A stretch of DNA of 64,000 nt from Klebsiella spallanzanii (GTDB lineage Bacteria > Pseudomonadota > Gammaproteobacteria > Enterobacterales > Enterobacteriaceae). Position numbers and translations under genes: made by a program. Below the pieces are notes generated by a model. That model did not search any database and was not told the DNA's origin. It saw only the letters and a program-made list of their open reading frames with translations. Within the stretch, counting starts at the first letter, position 1. Each line of letters starts with the position of its first letter. Location of the stretch: positions 1 through 64,000 of the forward strand of contig NZ_CABGGS010000047.1 in the NCBI RefSeq assembly GCF_902158555.1, given 5' to 3'. Below are positions 37,399-49,000 of the stretch, in pieces.

Positions 37399-37899
37399 GT
37401 GGAGTTGATTATCTCGCTGGTGGAGCACGCTCAGCGCCATTATTCATTGGTATTGCTGATGGTTTTCCTGCTGACGTTCACTAAATCCTGCGCCGTTATC
37501 TCGCTGCTGATACCGGGCACCTCGGGGCTGCTGCTGTTTGGTACCCTGGCCTCCACCAGCGTCGGGCATTTCTTGCTAATGTGGCTTAGCGCCAGCCTCG
37601 GCGCAATCGGCGGATTCTGGCTATCGTGGCTGGCAGGACGCCGCTACCGACACCATCTGCATCGCATTCGCTGGCTTAATGCCGAGCGTCTGGCCCGTGG
37701 CCAGCTGTTTCTGCGTCGTCACGGCGCATGGGCGGTCTTTTTTGGCCGTTTTCTCTCCCCGTTGCGCGCCACCGTCCCGCTGGTGACCGGCGCCAGCGGC
37801 ACTTCTCACTGGCATTTTCAGCTCGCTAACGTCAGTTCCGGTTTGCTCTGGCCGCTAATGCTGCTGGCCCCGGGGGCTTTAAGCCTCAATTTGTGGTGA
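37399..37899 (+). CDS. DedA-family membrane protein
   Basis: A 166-residue DedA/VTT-type protein. It has two amphipathic re-entrant segments with a conserved Glu/Gly region (LLIPGTSGLLLFG) and the family motif FFGRFLSPLRATVPLVTGASG, then a C-terminal helix. DedA proteins move phospholipids or carrier lipids between leaflets. The start is uncertain. GTG at 37399 gives the longest frame, and no strong RBS is visible. It stands between ydbH and ldhA, where E. coli K-12 has no such gene. Placing a lipid-flipping protein beside the lipid bridge may be more than chance. Confidence 0.82.
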   Translation: MELIISLVEHAQRHYSLVLLMVFLLTFTKSCAVISLLIPGTSGLLLFGTLASTSVGHFLLMWLSASLGAIGGFWLSWLAGRRYRHHLHRIRWLNAERLARGQLFLRRHGAWAVFFGRFLSPLRATVPLVTGASGTSHWHFQLANVSSGLLWPLMLLAPGALSLNLW

Positions 37900-38045
37900 A
37901 ACGTATTGTCTTTTAAACAGATTTCTTAACCCGGCGATATGCTCTAGAATTATTACTATAACCTGATGATTAAACTAATTTTTAATATTTGTAAGATTAT
38001 TTTAATTATGCTACCGTGACGGTATTATCACTGGAGAAAAGTCTT

Positions 38046-39035
38046 ATGAAAATCGCTGTGTATAGTACGAAGCAGTACGACAAGAAGTATCTGCAGCATG
38101 TTAATGATGCATACGGCTTTGAACTCGAATTTTTTGACTTCCTGCTAAACGAGAAAACCGCGAAAACCGCCAACGGCTGTGAAGCGGTGTGCATCTTCGT
38201 TAACGATGACGGTAGCCGCCCGGTGCTTGAAGAACTGAAGGCCCACGGAGTGAAGTACATCGCGCTGCGCTGCGCCGGTTTCAACAACGTTGACCTCGAT
38301 GCCGCCAAAGAGCTGGGCCTGCGCGTGGTGCGCGTTCCGGCCTACTCGCCGGAAGCGGTCGCAGAGCATGCTATCGGCATGATGATGTCGCTGAACCGCC
38401 GCATTCACCGCGCCTATCAGCGTACCCGCGACGCTAACTTCTCTCTGGAAGGGCTGACCGGTTTCACCATGCACGGTAAAACCGCGGGGGTTATCGGCAC
38501 CGGTAAAATCGGCGTCGCCGCGCTGCGCATTCTTAAAGGCTTCGGTATGCGTCTACTGGCATTTGACCCGTATCCAAGCGCTGCGGCGTTAGATCTTGGG
38601 GTGGAGTATGTCGACCTGGAAACGCTGTACAGAGAGTCAGATGTTATCTCCCTGCACTGCCCGCTGACCGATGAAAACTATCATTTGCTGAACCATGCCG
38701 CTTTCGAACAGATGAAAGACGGCGTGATGATCATCAATACCAGCCGTGGTGCGCTGATCGACTCTCAGGCAGCGATTGACGCCCTGAAGCACCAGAAGAT
38801 TGGCGCACTGGGAATGGACGTATATGAGAACGAACGCGATCTGTTCTTTGAAGATAAGTCGAATGATGTTATCCAGGACGATGTGTTCCGCCGTCTCTCC
38901 GCCTGCCATAACGTATTGTTTACCGGTCACCAGGCGTTTCTGACCGCGGAAGCGTTGATCAGTATTTCGCAAACCACTCTCGACAACCTGCGTCAGGTGG
39001 ATGCTGGAGAAACCTGCCCTAACGCGCTGGTCTGA
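38046..39035 (+). CDS. ldhA: Fermentative D-lactate dehydrogenase
   Basis: A 329-residue NAD-dependent D-2-hydroxyacid dehydrogenase. It has the nucleotide-binding VIGTGKIGVAALRILKGFG, NTSRGALIDSQA, catalytic Arg in SLHCPLTDENYHLLN/NTSRG, and the His in LFTGHQAFLT. It reduces pyruvate to D-lactate in anaerobic growth. The start at 38046 follows GGAG. The ORF extension to 38016 is not conserved. The neighbours (ydbH on one side, hslJ on the other) are as in E. coli. Confidence 0.96.
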   Translation: MKIAVYSTKQYDKKYLQHVNDAYGFELEFFDFLLNEKTAKTANGCEAVCIFVNDDGSRPVLEELKAHGVKYIALRCAGFNNVDLDAAKELGLRVVRVPAYSPEAVAEHAIGMMMSLNRRIHRAYQRTRDANFSLEGLTGFTMHGKTAGVIGTGKIGVAALRILKGFGMRLLAFDPYPSAAALDLGVEYVDLETLYRESDVISLHCPLTDENYHLLNHAAFEQMKDGVMIINTSRGALIDSQAAIDALKHQKIGALGMDVYENERDLFFEDKSNDVIQDDVFRRLSACHNVLFTGHQAFLTAEALISISQTTLDNLRQVDAGETCPNALV

Positions 39036-39051
39036 TATTCCTTTCCCTTTT

Positions 39052-39075
39052 GTGCTCCCCCTCTGCGGGGGGCAC
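39052..39075 (+). terminator. Hairpin after ldhA
   Basis: gtgctccccc and ggggggcac can form a 9-10 bp stem (with one G-T pair) around a 4-5 base loop, 17 bases after ldhA. It has no T run, so it may act as a weak terminator or mRNA end. Confidence 0.45.
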
Positions 39076-39160
39076 ATTCAGATAATCCCCACAGAAATCG
39101 CCTGCGATAAAGTTACAATCCCCTTCATTTATTGATGTGATAAATATTTTTGGAGATTAA

Positions 39161-39601
39161 ATGAACAAATTTGCTGCGCTGCTGGCGGCGGGAATGTTGC
39201 TATCGGGCTGCGTCTATAACAGTAAGGTGTCGACCGGAGCGGAACAGCTTCAGCACCACCGTTTTGTGCTGACCAGCGTCAATGGGCAACCGCTAAATAA
39301 CGGTGATAAGCCGCTGGAACTGAGCTTCGGCGAAAAGATGCCGGTAACTGGCAAGATGTTCGTTTCAGGTAATATGTGCAACCGTTTCAGCGGCACGGGC
39401 AAAGTCTCTGACGGTGCGCTGAAGGTTGAAGAGCTGGCAATGACCCGCATGCTCTGTACCGACTCGCAGCTCAACGCCCTGGACGCTACGCTGGGTAAAA
39501 TGCTGCGCGAAGGCGCGCAGGTCGACCTGACGGAAAATCAGCTCACGCTGGCCACCGCCGATCAAACGCTGGTCTACAAACTCGCCGACCTGGTGAATTA
39601 A
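39161..39601 (+). CDS. hslJ: Heat-inducible outer-membrane lipoprotein HslJ
   Basis: A 146-residue lipoprotein. It has a signal peptide with lipobox LLSGC, then a META domain (QHHRFVLTSVNGQPL, SGNMCNRFSGTGKVS, MTRMLCTDSQLNALD). E. coli HslJ is heat-inducible and affects novobiocin resistance. A GGAG RBS lies before the ATG. The gene converges on ydbJ with a four-base overlap of the two stop codons. Confidence 0.94.
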   Translation: MNKFAALLAAGMLLSGCVYNSKVSTGAEQLQHHRFVLTSVNGQPLNNGDKPLELSFGEKMPVTGKMFVSGNMCNRFSGTGKVSDGALKVEELAMTRMLCTDSQLNALDATLGKMLREGAQVDLTENQLTLATADQTLVYKLADLVN

Positions 39602-39870
39602 TAGTTACCGCAGCTTCCGCCTGCCAGCGCCTGCTCGCTGCAGCGCTTGCCGTTTGGCAATGCGCACATGCCGATAGCTGAGCCATCAAGCTGGCGGGCC
39701 ACCGATAACGAGCCGCCAACCATCGCGCAGTTTGCCTCACCGCTGCTGCTCATCGCGGCACGCATCCCTGGCGACACATGCGCCGCCGTTGCCTGCTGAA
39801 CAGGTTCATCATTGCTGCTGCACGCCGACAGTAACAACGCGGCACATCCTACTAAAAAAGCTGCTCGCAT
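39598..39870 (-). CDS. ydbJ: YdbJ, DUF333 lipoprotein
   Basis: A 90-residue lipoprotein. The start at 39870 is preceded by GGGGAGAAG, and the longer frame to 40005 is not supported. The lipobox LLLSAC is followed by the DUF333 pattern AMVGGSLSVARQLDGSAIGMCALPNGKRC with paired Cys. Function is unknown. In E. coli ydbJ sits between hslJ and ydbK, so the tail cluster to its right has been inserted between ydbJ and ydbK (nifJ). Confidence 0.92.
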   Translation of the reverse strand: MRAAFLVGCAALLLSACSSNDEPVQQATAAHVSPGMRAAMSSSGEANCAMVGGSLSVARQLDGSAIGMCALPNGKRCSEQALAGGSCGNY

Positions 39871-40050
39871 CTTCTCTCCCCTCAGATACATCTGAAAATG
39901 AACAAACCCAAGAATAATAGGCAGCGCAGCGTCCGGCGTCGAGAGGCGAAGTACGTATTTATGCGCCGTATTAACATTTTCTAGCAATTTTTTTGTTAAA
40001 AACAATGATTCGAGACCTCTATATGTTCCTATGGAAATCAGCAGAAGCTG

Positions 40051-40079
40051 GATCTTCCCGCTTGCTGAGCGGGAAGATC
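40051..40079 (-). terminator. Hairpin at the end of the tail operon
   Basis: A perfect 12-bp stem (gatcttcccgct / agcgggaagatc) with a 5-base loop lies 11 bases beyond the J stop codon on the minus strand. It lacks a T run on either side, but its position suggests it ends the tail operon transcript. Confidence 0.6.
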
Positions 40080-40089
40080 AGAACTAACT

Positions 40090-43000
40090 TTACGCCAACT
40101 TAATAGAATTAGAGGCACGATATAGCATGATTACTCCAGTGAAACTAAAAGTTCCAGAATCATTTCGATTAGGCCAATGAATAGTTAATATCTGTTTATT
40201 ACCCCATTCTGTTGCCGGTATATCAAGAGTAAAGCTATCCGAAGTTAGTTCATGTCGATTATTACCAGTATCATATTGCCAAAGGATATCTTCATTTAAT
40301 CTGATTGTAATTTTCTGACGCCATGAATTGGTAATCCTTGTACTTCCCCAAAAAACCATCCGTCTTCTGAAGGGAACGCCATCAATTGTCGCAATTGAGT
40401 ATCTTATGTCTGATTTTGTTCCATTCTCATTACCCCATTTTTTCTCGACATGCTCAGTCATTGTTGCAATATCACCAACAATTCGCTCCGCATAAATCGT
40501 TCCTTTAACATCACAACTCTCATCAATAGTGACGTTTTTCAACCGACCAGAATCCGCCTCAATGTTGCCCCTGACAGTCACATTGTTAAACTCACTCTCG
40601 CCGTTTTTCGCAATACTCCAACCGCTCTTTCCTGCTGAATAGTTGGTAGAAGAAATACGGTCTGCAATTTTCGCAGTCGTGATAGAGCCGTTTTTAATCC
40701 GCGTAGAATCAATATAAAGCTCATTTCCCTCAGCAATCATCACTGGTACGGCCGTCGCGTTGTTGCGGTTAAATAGCGAGAAACGATCGGCATAGAGGAT
40801 CATGTCGCTAGTTGAACCATCACTCCCGAGCACAATCCCGGCACTCACTTTCTTCCCGTTATTCGTCTCAACCTTAATCGAATACAGTGAGTTAACTTTG
40901 TCATTTGTTTCGGCGAGGGCCGTTTTTTGCTCCTGTACTGAACTGCTTACCTTCCCATCCAGTGTATCTACCGTAGCATCCAAGGTTTTCAGCTCGTCAG
41001 CTTTAACTGAGAGCAATTTATTCGTTTCTATCACTGTGGCAGTGAGTGAGTCCAACGCCTTGGCACTTGCTTTTTTCCCTAAATCAACCTCAAGTCCATC
41101 GACTTTCTTACTCTGGGCCTTAATTAGATCCCCATTTTTTTCAACCAGGGTATTCAGGGCGGTAAGAGCCGAAGAGTTAGCAGTATTCGCCACTTCATCG
41201 CTGACATTGATGCAGAACGCGTCGTCCACATACAGATAACCCGCCGAAAGGCTGGAGCGCAGTGAGATTGTCAACTCTGCGTCTGCCGTCGGCTTATAGT
41301 CGCCGCTGATATAAGTCCATGCAATACCGACGCTGGCCGGAATCGTAATGTCTTTCAGCGGTCCCGAGCTATTACGGATGCTGATTTTGGTATTATTGGT
41401 ATTGCTGATGGCCATGTCACCAGACTTACGCACCCAGGCACCGATGCGGTACGTCTGGCCGCCGGTAAGCTTCACCGTCTGGTCACAGGCCGTGGAGCCG
41501 CTGGATGTCTTCGTTGCCTGGATAATGTACTTCCCGGATTTCGGGTTCTGCGCCGCCAGCGTACTCCAGCCCGAGTTACTCCAGCCGTCAAAACCGCGCT
41601 CGAACGAGTTGTTCGCCAGCATGTTGCCCGGCATTGATTTTGCTGCGTCGGCATCCTGCTGGGTGGTCACAATGCTGTTATTCAGGGACGTGACGCTACT
41701 GCTCTGACTGTCCAGCTTCCCTTCGGCGCTCGTCACCCTGTTGGTCAGCGCGGTCAACGCTGTCGCATCCGCTTTCTTATTAACGTTGCCATTGGTGGTT
41801 GCCAAGTCGTTCGTCAGCTTTGTGATGCTGCTGCCCTGGCTTGTCAGCGTGCCTTCTGCGCTAGTCACTCTCGTCGTCAGACCGCTGATGGCTCCCGCGT
41901 TAGCCGCAATATCCACCTCACCGGTGATATCAACAAAGTAGAAGTCGTCAAAATACTGCGCACCGGACTTCAGTGACGAGTTGACAGAAACGTTCACCAT
42001 ACCATCTACCGTCGCCTTCCACGTGCCGGTCAGCTCAATCCATGAGGCATTAGTGGGCAGGTTCGCTGTATTGAACTGGCGGTCGTAAAGCAGAGATGCC
42101 TGGCCAATACGCAGTTTATTATTGCCCTGGTCATTCATCACCGAACCGCCCTGAGCGCGGGCAAACACACCGATTTTATAGGTGTTGCCTTTGACGACCG
42201 GGACCTGCTGATAAATGCCCGCCAGCCCCGTGCTACACATTAAAATCTTACCGCCATAGTTCGGTGACTGGGCGCTGATAACCGAGGTGATGCTGCTCCA
42301 CCCGGTGAATGCATCCTGACCGCGCTCAAATGAGCCGTTGGAAATCAGGTTACCGGGAATCTTACCATCCGCAGCCAGGCTGGTCGTGGTATCACTCAGA
42401 GAATTATTCAACTGCGTCAGGCTACTGCCCTGGCTGGTCAGGGTCTTACCCTGCTCAGTTACCGTGCTCTGCAGTGACTGCAGCGCGGTCGCATCCGCCT
42501 TCTTGTTGACATTGGCGTTCGTTGTCGACAGGTCACTGGTCAGCTTTGTAATAGCGCTGTTCGCCGCCGTGATACCTTTCCCTTGCTGCGTGACCGTGTT
42601 CTGCAGGGTCTGCACGGCACTCGCATCCGCCTTTTTACTGACGTTGGTATCCGTTGTCTTCAGCCCGTTCTCCAGCGCCGTGGTCCGGGTTCCAATGCTG
42701 GACAGCGTATCGCCCTGCTGAGTGACTTTCGTCGTCAGGGAATCCACTGCAGAGGCCGTGGCGTCAGATGTGACCTGTGCATTGTATGCGTCGGTGACAT
42801 CTGTGATAACCATGTCGTCGATATACAGATTATAACCCGGCGTGTTGCTGCCGTTAGCCCCACGGGTCGAGACCCATACTGCGGCACGGGTCGCGCCTTT
42901 CGCTGTGGCTTTTGCATAACCGGAAAATTTAACCCATCGGTCACGACCGCCCAGCGCGGACTCGCTGACATTGGCAGCTACCAGCCATGAGTTAGCGCCC

Positions 43001-46000
43001 GCATCATTTTGCACATTGAGGCCGACCGCCGTGATCCACCCACTTGACGGGTTTTCACTGGAAGGCATCATCGCCCAGAATTCAACCCTGAATACTGCTG
43101 TGTCGCGAATGGCCAGACGCGAACCGATCATGTCGTCGCTATTGCCGTTTGTGTTCGGGGCGCGCGTAACACGCATGCATTTGCCACCAGAGTAACTAAT
43201 TCCGCTAACCACCCGCGCTGACCCGCCCAGATTGTGGTTTGCATCGTAGGTTTCAAACGTTCCGTCCAGCCACGGGTTTGAGCCTTTGCGGGCATTAATA
43301 TTCAGCGAGCTGTTCAGGCTGGTAATGCTTTCTGCATGGCTGCTGATATCCTTTTCCGTCTGCGTTACCCGATTAGATAACGCGTTTAAGGCAGTGGCGT
43401 CAGCCTTCTTCGTCACATTTGCGTTGGTCGTTGTCAGGTCGTTTTGCAGTTTAGTGATCGCGCTGCCCTGGCTGGTCAGCGTATTGCCTTGCTGAGTGAC
43501 TTTTGACGACAGGTCGTTTACTACACTGGCGTCCGCTTTACCGGCTACACCATTTGAGGAAAACACAACAACGCGACGGACAAACAGTCGCGCACTGGTG
43601 GCCGGTGCCCAGCTACCCGCAGCGAACCGGAGATAGGCAAAATTACTGGCGAAATCTGCCGGAATGGTCAGCTCAACGCTCTTTGTCTGCCAGGCTGTCG
43701 TGACTCCTTTTAGCCATGCCGTAGTGGATGCCAGCCAGCCGACCGGGTTATTCAGGTCAGAAATCACACCAACGGTATCAGCGGAAATATTCGACATCGC
43801 TTCAGAGGATTTAAACTCAAACGTAACGGTTAATTTCGTATCAGGCTCAACCGGGATGCGGGTCTGGTTGGCCACACGAATGGAGCCTGTCGTCGTTCTC
43901 AGCGCCTTTTCCCCGGCATCATACGTAAACGCGGAGCCAGTGCCGGAGTCCACCCATAGCGAGAGGTCAGATTCCATCCCCCCGTTAGCAATCAGACTGC
44001 CGGATATCAGCGATGCCTGAAGCTGTGTGATGCTGTTGCTCTGGCTGGTCAGCTTCCCTTCAGCTTCGGTAACCCGGTTACTTAACGAGGTGACGGCTGA
44101 CGCGTCGGCCTTCTTCGTGATGTTCTGGTTGGCGGTAGAAAGTCCGTTCTGAAGACTGGTGATACTGCTGCTCTGGCTGGTCAGTGTCCCTTCGGCATTG
44201 CTGACCCGGCTTGTCAGATTACTGATTGCGCCCGCATTAGCCGCAATGCTGCTCTCGTCCGTAATATCAACGACATAAAAATCATCAAAGTATATTTCAC
44301 CGGCAGACAATGACGACCAGATCGCAGCCTCAACAATCATATCTGAAGACGCTTTCCAGGAACCGCTAATGTCTGTCCAGGTAGATCCCGTCGGTAGGTC
44401 CGGCGTAATAAAATTCACCGCAGAAAGAATCGAACCGCTGGTATCACCAATTCTCAGCTTGTGATACGACTGGTCTGCCGTGACTGCTGCCCCATTACGA
44501 CGGGTGAATACACCGATCCTGTAGGTCCGGTCAGCTTTTACATTGATGCGTTGAGAAATCGCCGCTTTACCTTCGACACAACGCACTATCCTGCTACCGC
44601 TATGCGGAGCCGATGCCGTGGTAAATGTCGCCGCGCCAGAGACTGTCCAGCAGTTGCTCCCTAATTCAAAACCACTATTAACGAGCATGTTACCCACAAC
44701 GGCGACGCTGGCCACAGCATCATCCTGCATAGCAGCAACATCATTTTGCGTTGTACTGAGGGTGTTATTGAGCGTCGTCAGGCTGCTGCTCTGGCTTGCC
44801 AGCGTTTTACCCTGTTCCGTTACCTTGTTCTGCAACGTCTGCAGCGCAGCTGCATCCGCTTTCTTGCTGACGTTGGTATCCGTTGTCTTCAGCCCGTTCT
44901 CCAGCGTTGTGGTCCGGGTCCCGATGCTGGTGAGCGTATTTCCCTGCTGAGTCACTGTCGTCGTCATAGAATCAACAGCAGACGCCGTGGCATCAGCTGT
45001 ACTCTGAGCCTTCGCTGCCGCCGTGATGTTCCGGCAGTGCCAGTCGGTCGCATACCAGATGGTACCAAAGGGTGAACTCTGGTTAATCTGCAGGAACGGT
45101 CTGAAGTAGCCCTTCGCCGCAACCGCAGCGGTAACCGTATAGCGCCATGTGGTACGTACCCAGGTTTTTCCTGCTGTTGCAGAAACCGAACCTCCCGAGT
45201 TTGCGGCAGCAATACCACCCGAGGGAGAAGACGCTGAGGCCACATACAAATTGAATGCAGCCGTACCAGCGCCACAGGCAACCAGCGCCGATATTTCAAT
45301 CACATCACCGGCAGTCGCCGGAATGTTGTTCATCTTTGGAATATGGTCGCGTGAGGTCAGTTTGGCAACATACGCATAAGGGCAGTTCGCAGGAACGCCG
45401 GATGCCGACGACTCCACCACGGGTAAACCCATGCGGTCATAGTCAGAATCAAACGTGGGGTTAGGGATTAAGTCATCCCCAGCAGCACCCACTGCTCTGA
45501 TAGCCGAAGTTAAGCCGGTGATATTGCTGTTTGCCGCCGTCAGGCCGCTTTCCGTCTTCTCCACCCGCCCGGTCAGTGACGTCAGGGCGCTCTGTTCCGC
45601 CTTCTTGCTCACATTCGTGTTAGTCGTTGTCAGGTCATTCTGCAGCTTAGTGATCGCGCTGCTCTGGCTGGTCAGCTTGCCTTCCGCCGTATCAACCCGG
45701 CTGGTCAGGTCAGTCACTGCTGAAGCATTTGCCTTCTTCGACACGCCGGTCGATGAGAAAACATCGACTTTACGGATATAGAGACGCGCACTGGTAGCCG
45801 GTGCCCAGCCGCCAACGGCAAATCGCAGATAAACATAATTTCCGGTAAAACTGGCCGGAATGGTCAGTTCCACGGTTTTCGTCTGCCAACTGGTCGTCAC
45901 CCCACTCAACCAGGGCGACACAGAAGACAACCAGCCAATCGGATTACCTAAATCTATTATCACGCCGACGGTATCAGACGATATGCTGTTAACCGTTTCC

Positions 46001-49000
46001 GATGTCCTGTACTCAAAAGACACGGTCAGAATGGTATCGGCCTCGACGGGGATACGCGTCACGTTGGCAACACGAATGGAACCGGTGGTCGTTCTCAGGG
46101 CTTTTTCACCTGAATCGTGAGTGAATGCCGAACCGGTCCCGGAGTTCTCCCAGAACGACAGATCCACATCCATTCCGCCGTTGCTAATCAGACTCCCTTC
46201 AGCCATGGAGTTTTTCAGCATCGTCAGCTGACCAGACTGAGTGGTCAGGCTTCCTTCCGTCGCGGTTACCCGGTTAGTTAGGGCGGAGAGTGCGCTCGCA
46301 TCGGCCTTTTTACTGACGCTGGCATTCGTCGTGGTCAGGTCGTTCTGCAGCTTTGTTACCGCGGAGCCCTGACTGGTCAATGTTTTGCCCTGCTGGGTAA
46401 CAGTGGACTGCAAACCAGTTATAGCGCTGCTGTTTGCAGACACACTCGATTCGGCTTTTCCTACACGGTTCGTCAGTGAGGTCAGCGAACTGCCCTGAGA
46501 CGTGAGCGTGGTGCCCTGCTGTTCGACTTTTTGTGTCAGTGACTGCAGGGCGCTGGCATCGGCTTTTTTCCCGAGCGTGGTTTCCAGCCCGCTGATTTTG
46601 CTGGCCTGTGCGCCCTGTGCGGTCGACAGGGAACTCAGTTCCTCCGCCACGGAGGATTTATTTTCGTTGAACTGCGTCTGGAGAGATTCCCGCGCCACGA
46701 CCTCCGCACGATCGGCAGTGATACGCGCGTTCATTTCCTGATACAGCAGGCCGGAGCGTAAATCGCTCAAGCTGTTACTGTCACTGGTCCCCCTGATCTG
46801 CGCCGCCAGCGTGGAGCGTTTCAGCACCTCCGCTTCGTCGGACTGGGTGCGGGCCATCTCCTCATTGCGTAATGCTGAAGTGCTCGCCGCCGGTGCCGGA
46901 CGCCCGACGGATATCCAGTGGATCAGGAAATAGTTGTCAGCGTTCTGCCCCAGGGCCAGATCGAGGCGAAAGCGGCGGACCGCGCCAGACGCATTCCAGT
47001 TCACATCTGCGATGGCCACCACGCTGATACCGTCACCATCAAACTCCTGCTCGGTGATATTCACAGAGCGAGCATCACTCCAGCCCTGCTCATCCACACC
47101 GATCCAGTAGAGTCGCCCTTTCCACACAGGATTACCTACACGCTTGATACGCAGCATGATAGTGCGATAGGAAGAGGCCGGGATTTTCTGCCCGTTGGGC
47201 GAGCGGCAGGATGAGTTACTGTTCGACGCTTTCAGCCAGCCGTCACCCGTGATTTGCATCGGGATCTGGCTGGAATCGTCCTCGGTCCAGCCTTCATTAC
47301 TGTCGCTGAAATACCAGATGCTATGTGAGTCGAACTGCTGCCCGCTACCGGCGGAAATTTCAGAAATCTGACGAGCCAGCGATTCATCGCCATCCTGAAT
47401 AATCGTCTGCAGGGTATCAATGGCGGCGACGCGCTCATTTTTTTCATTCAGCAGTTGGTCTGCCGCCTGCGCAGCTTTCGCGTTGACGTCTGCTATACGG
47501 TCGGCGGTCTCCTGTTTTACCGCTTTGTCCCAGCCCGTATTCGCCTGAGCGATGGACTGTTTCAGACTGTTTTCAACCGTCTGCAACTGGGATTTTAATG
47601 CGGTATCCCCCTCGGTCAGGGTTTTGTTGACGTCGGTTATCTGCTGGTCAACGGAGGCATTAATGTCGCTCACAGCATCGGTGATGCTCTTGTTCACCGC
47701 CGTGATATTGTCACTGAGCGTTTGATTGACGAGGTCGATATTCTCCGTGATCGACTTGTTGACCGAGTCTATCTGCCCGTCAACCTGTTTACCGATCTCC
47801 GCGACGGTCTCATCAATACTCTGGTTAATATCAGCAACCTGCTGCGCGACCTCTTGACGAATAGCATCGGCGGTTCCCGTCAGCGCGTTATGCGTCTCTT
47901 CAACATCGCTCTGAACTTCCTGCCAGGCAGACGTATCCTTAATTGCATCCGTCAACTGGTCGTAATATTCGCTAATGTCATCGCTGGCCTGCCCCTGAAC
48001 CCAACTTGTCCACGGGCTTTCATTGCCAAGGCGATCGACAATACGCGCCCGGTACCAGAACGCTGCAGCAATCTGCAGGCCCATCTGCTGATACGATTTC
48101 CCTGGAAACGCCACGTCAGCCAGCGTCATCGCTCCATTGCCTGTCTGATTTGGGCTGTACTGCAGCTCGGTTTTCTGCGTATCCCCGCTCCCTTCCTGGA
48201 ACGCCCAGCTCAGTTGTACACCGTGCAGGAGCGGTGTGGTGGTCAGCGCCAATGGTGCCGATGGCAGGCCGGTTTTTCCGCTCAGCGTTTTCTCGGCTGA
48301 ATACGCCCAACCGCTGGAGACCTCTGCGGCATTGATAGCGCGCACTCTTACCGTATATCGCCCGGAATAAATTCCGCCGACATCAAACGATGTGACAGAA
48401 CTGCGAGGAACATTTACCCAGTTACCTTCATTGCGACGCCACTGTGCTTCATAAGCAATGGCATTTTTTACTGTCGCCCAGTGAACCTGTAGTGTTTCAA
48501 CGCTAATGCCCTGATTAACCACCGCATAGGACTCAACGACGATATTAGCTGGCGCACTTTGATTTACCGGGGGAATAACGCTGACTGGTCGACTGTCGAT
48601 AATTGCGCCAGTATCAATCCTCGCATATTTATCAGGATCGTGAGCGGCTGCGGAAATAGTGAATGTGCTATCGTTATTATCTTTAACGCTCACGACACGA
48701 TATTGCTGAACCTTGAGAGAATCAGATTCTACAGCCCACACGCATTCTGTTTCCGGTACTTCAGTATATTCGGTAGTAACGGTAACAACATGTCCATCGA
48801 CGCTCTCTATGGTTCGGCTTTGCGTCACGCCCGATGGCAGGTTCAGCAACAACCGATCTCCGGCTTTCGCTTCCGTCTGGCGATCGAGCGTAATCACGCA
48901 ACCGTCCACTTTACTGGTGCGGCCACCGTTGACTTTTCCCGCCAGCATCTCGTCTGCCACCGCAATGACATAACCGGGTTGCGGAATATTACCGTCGAGT

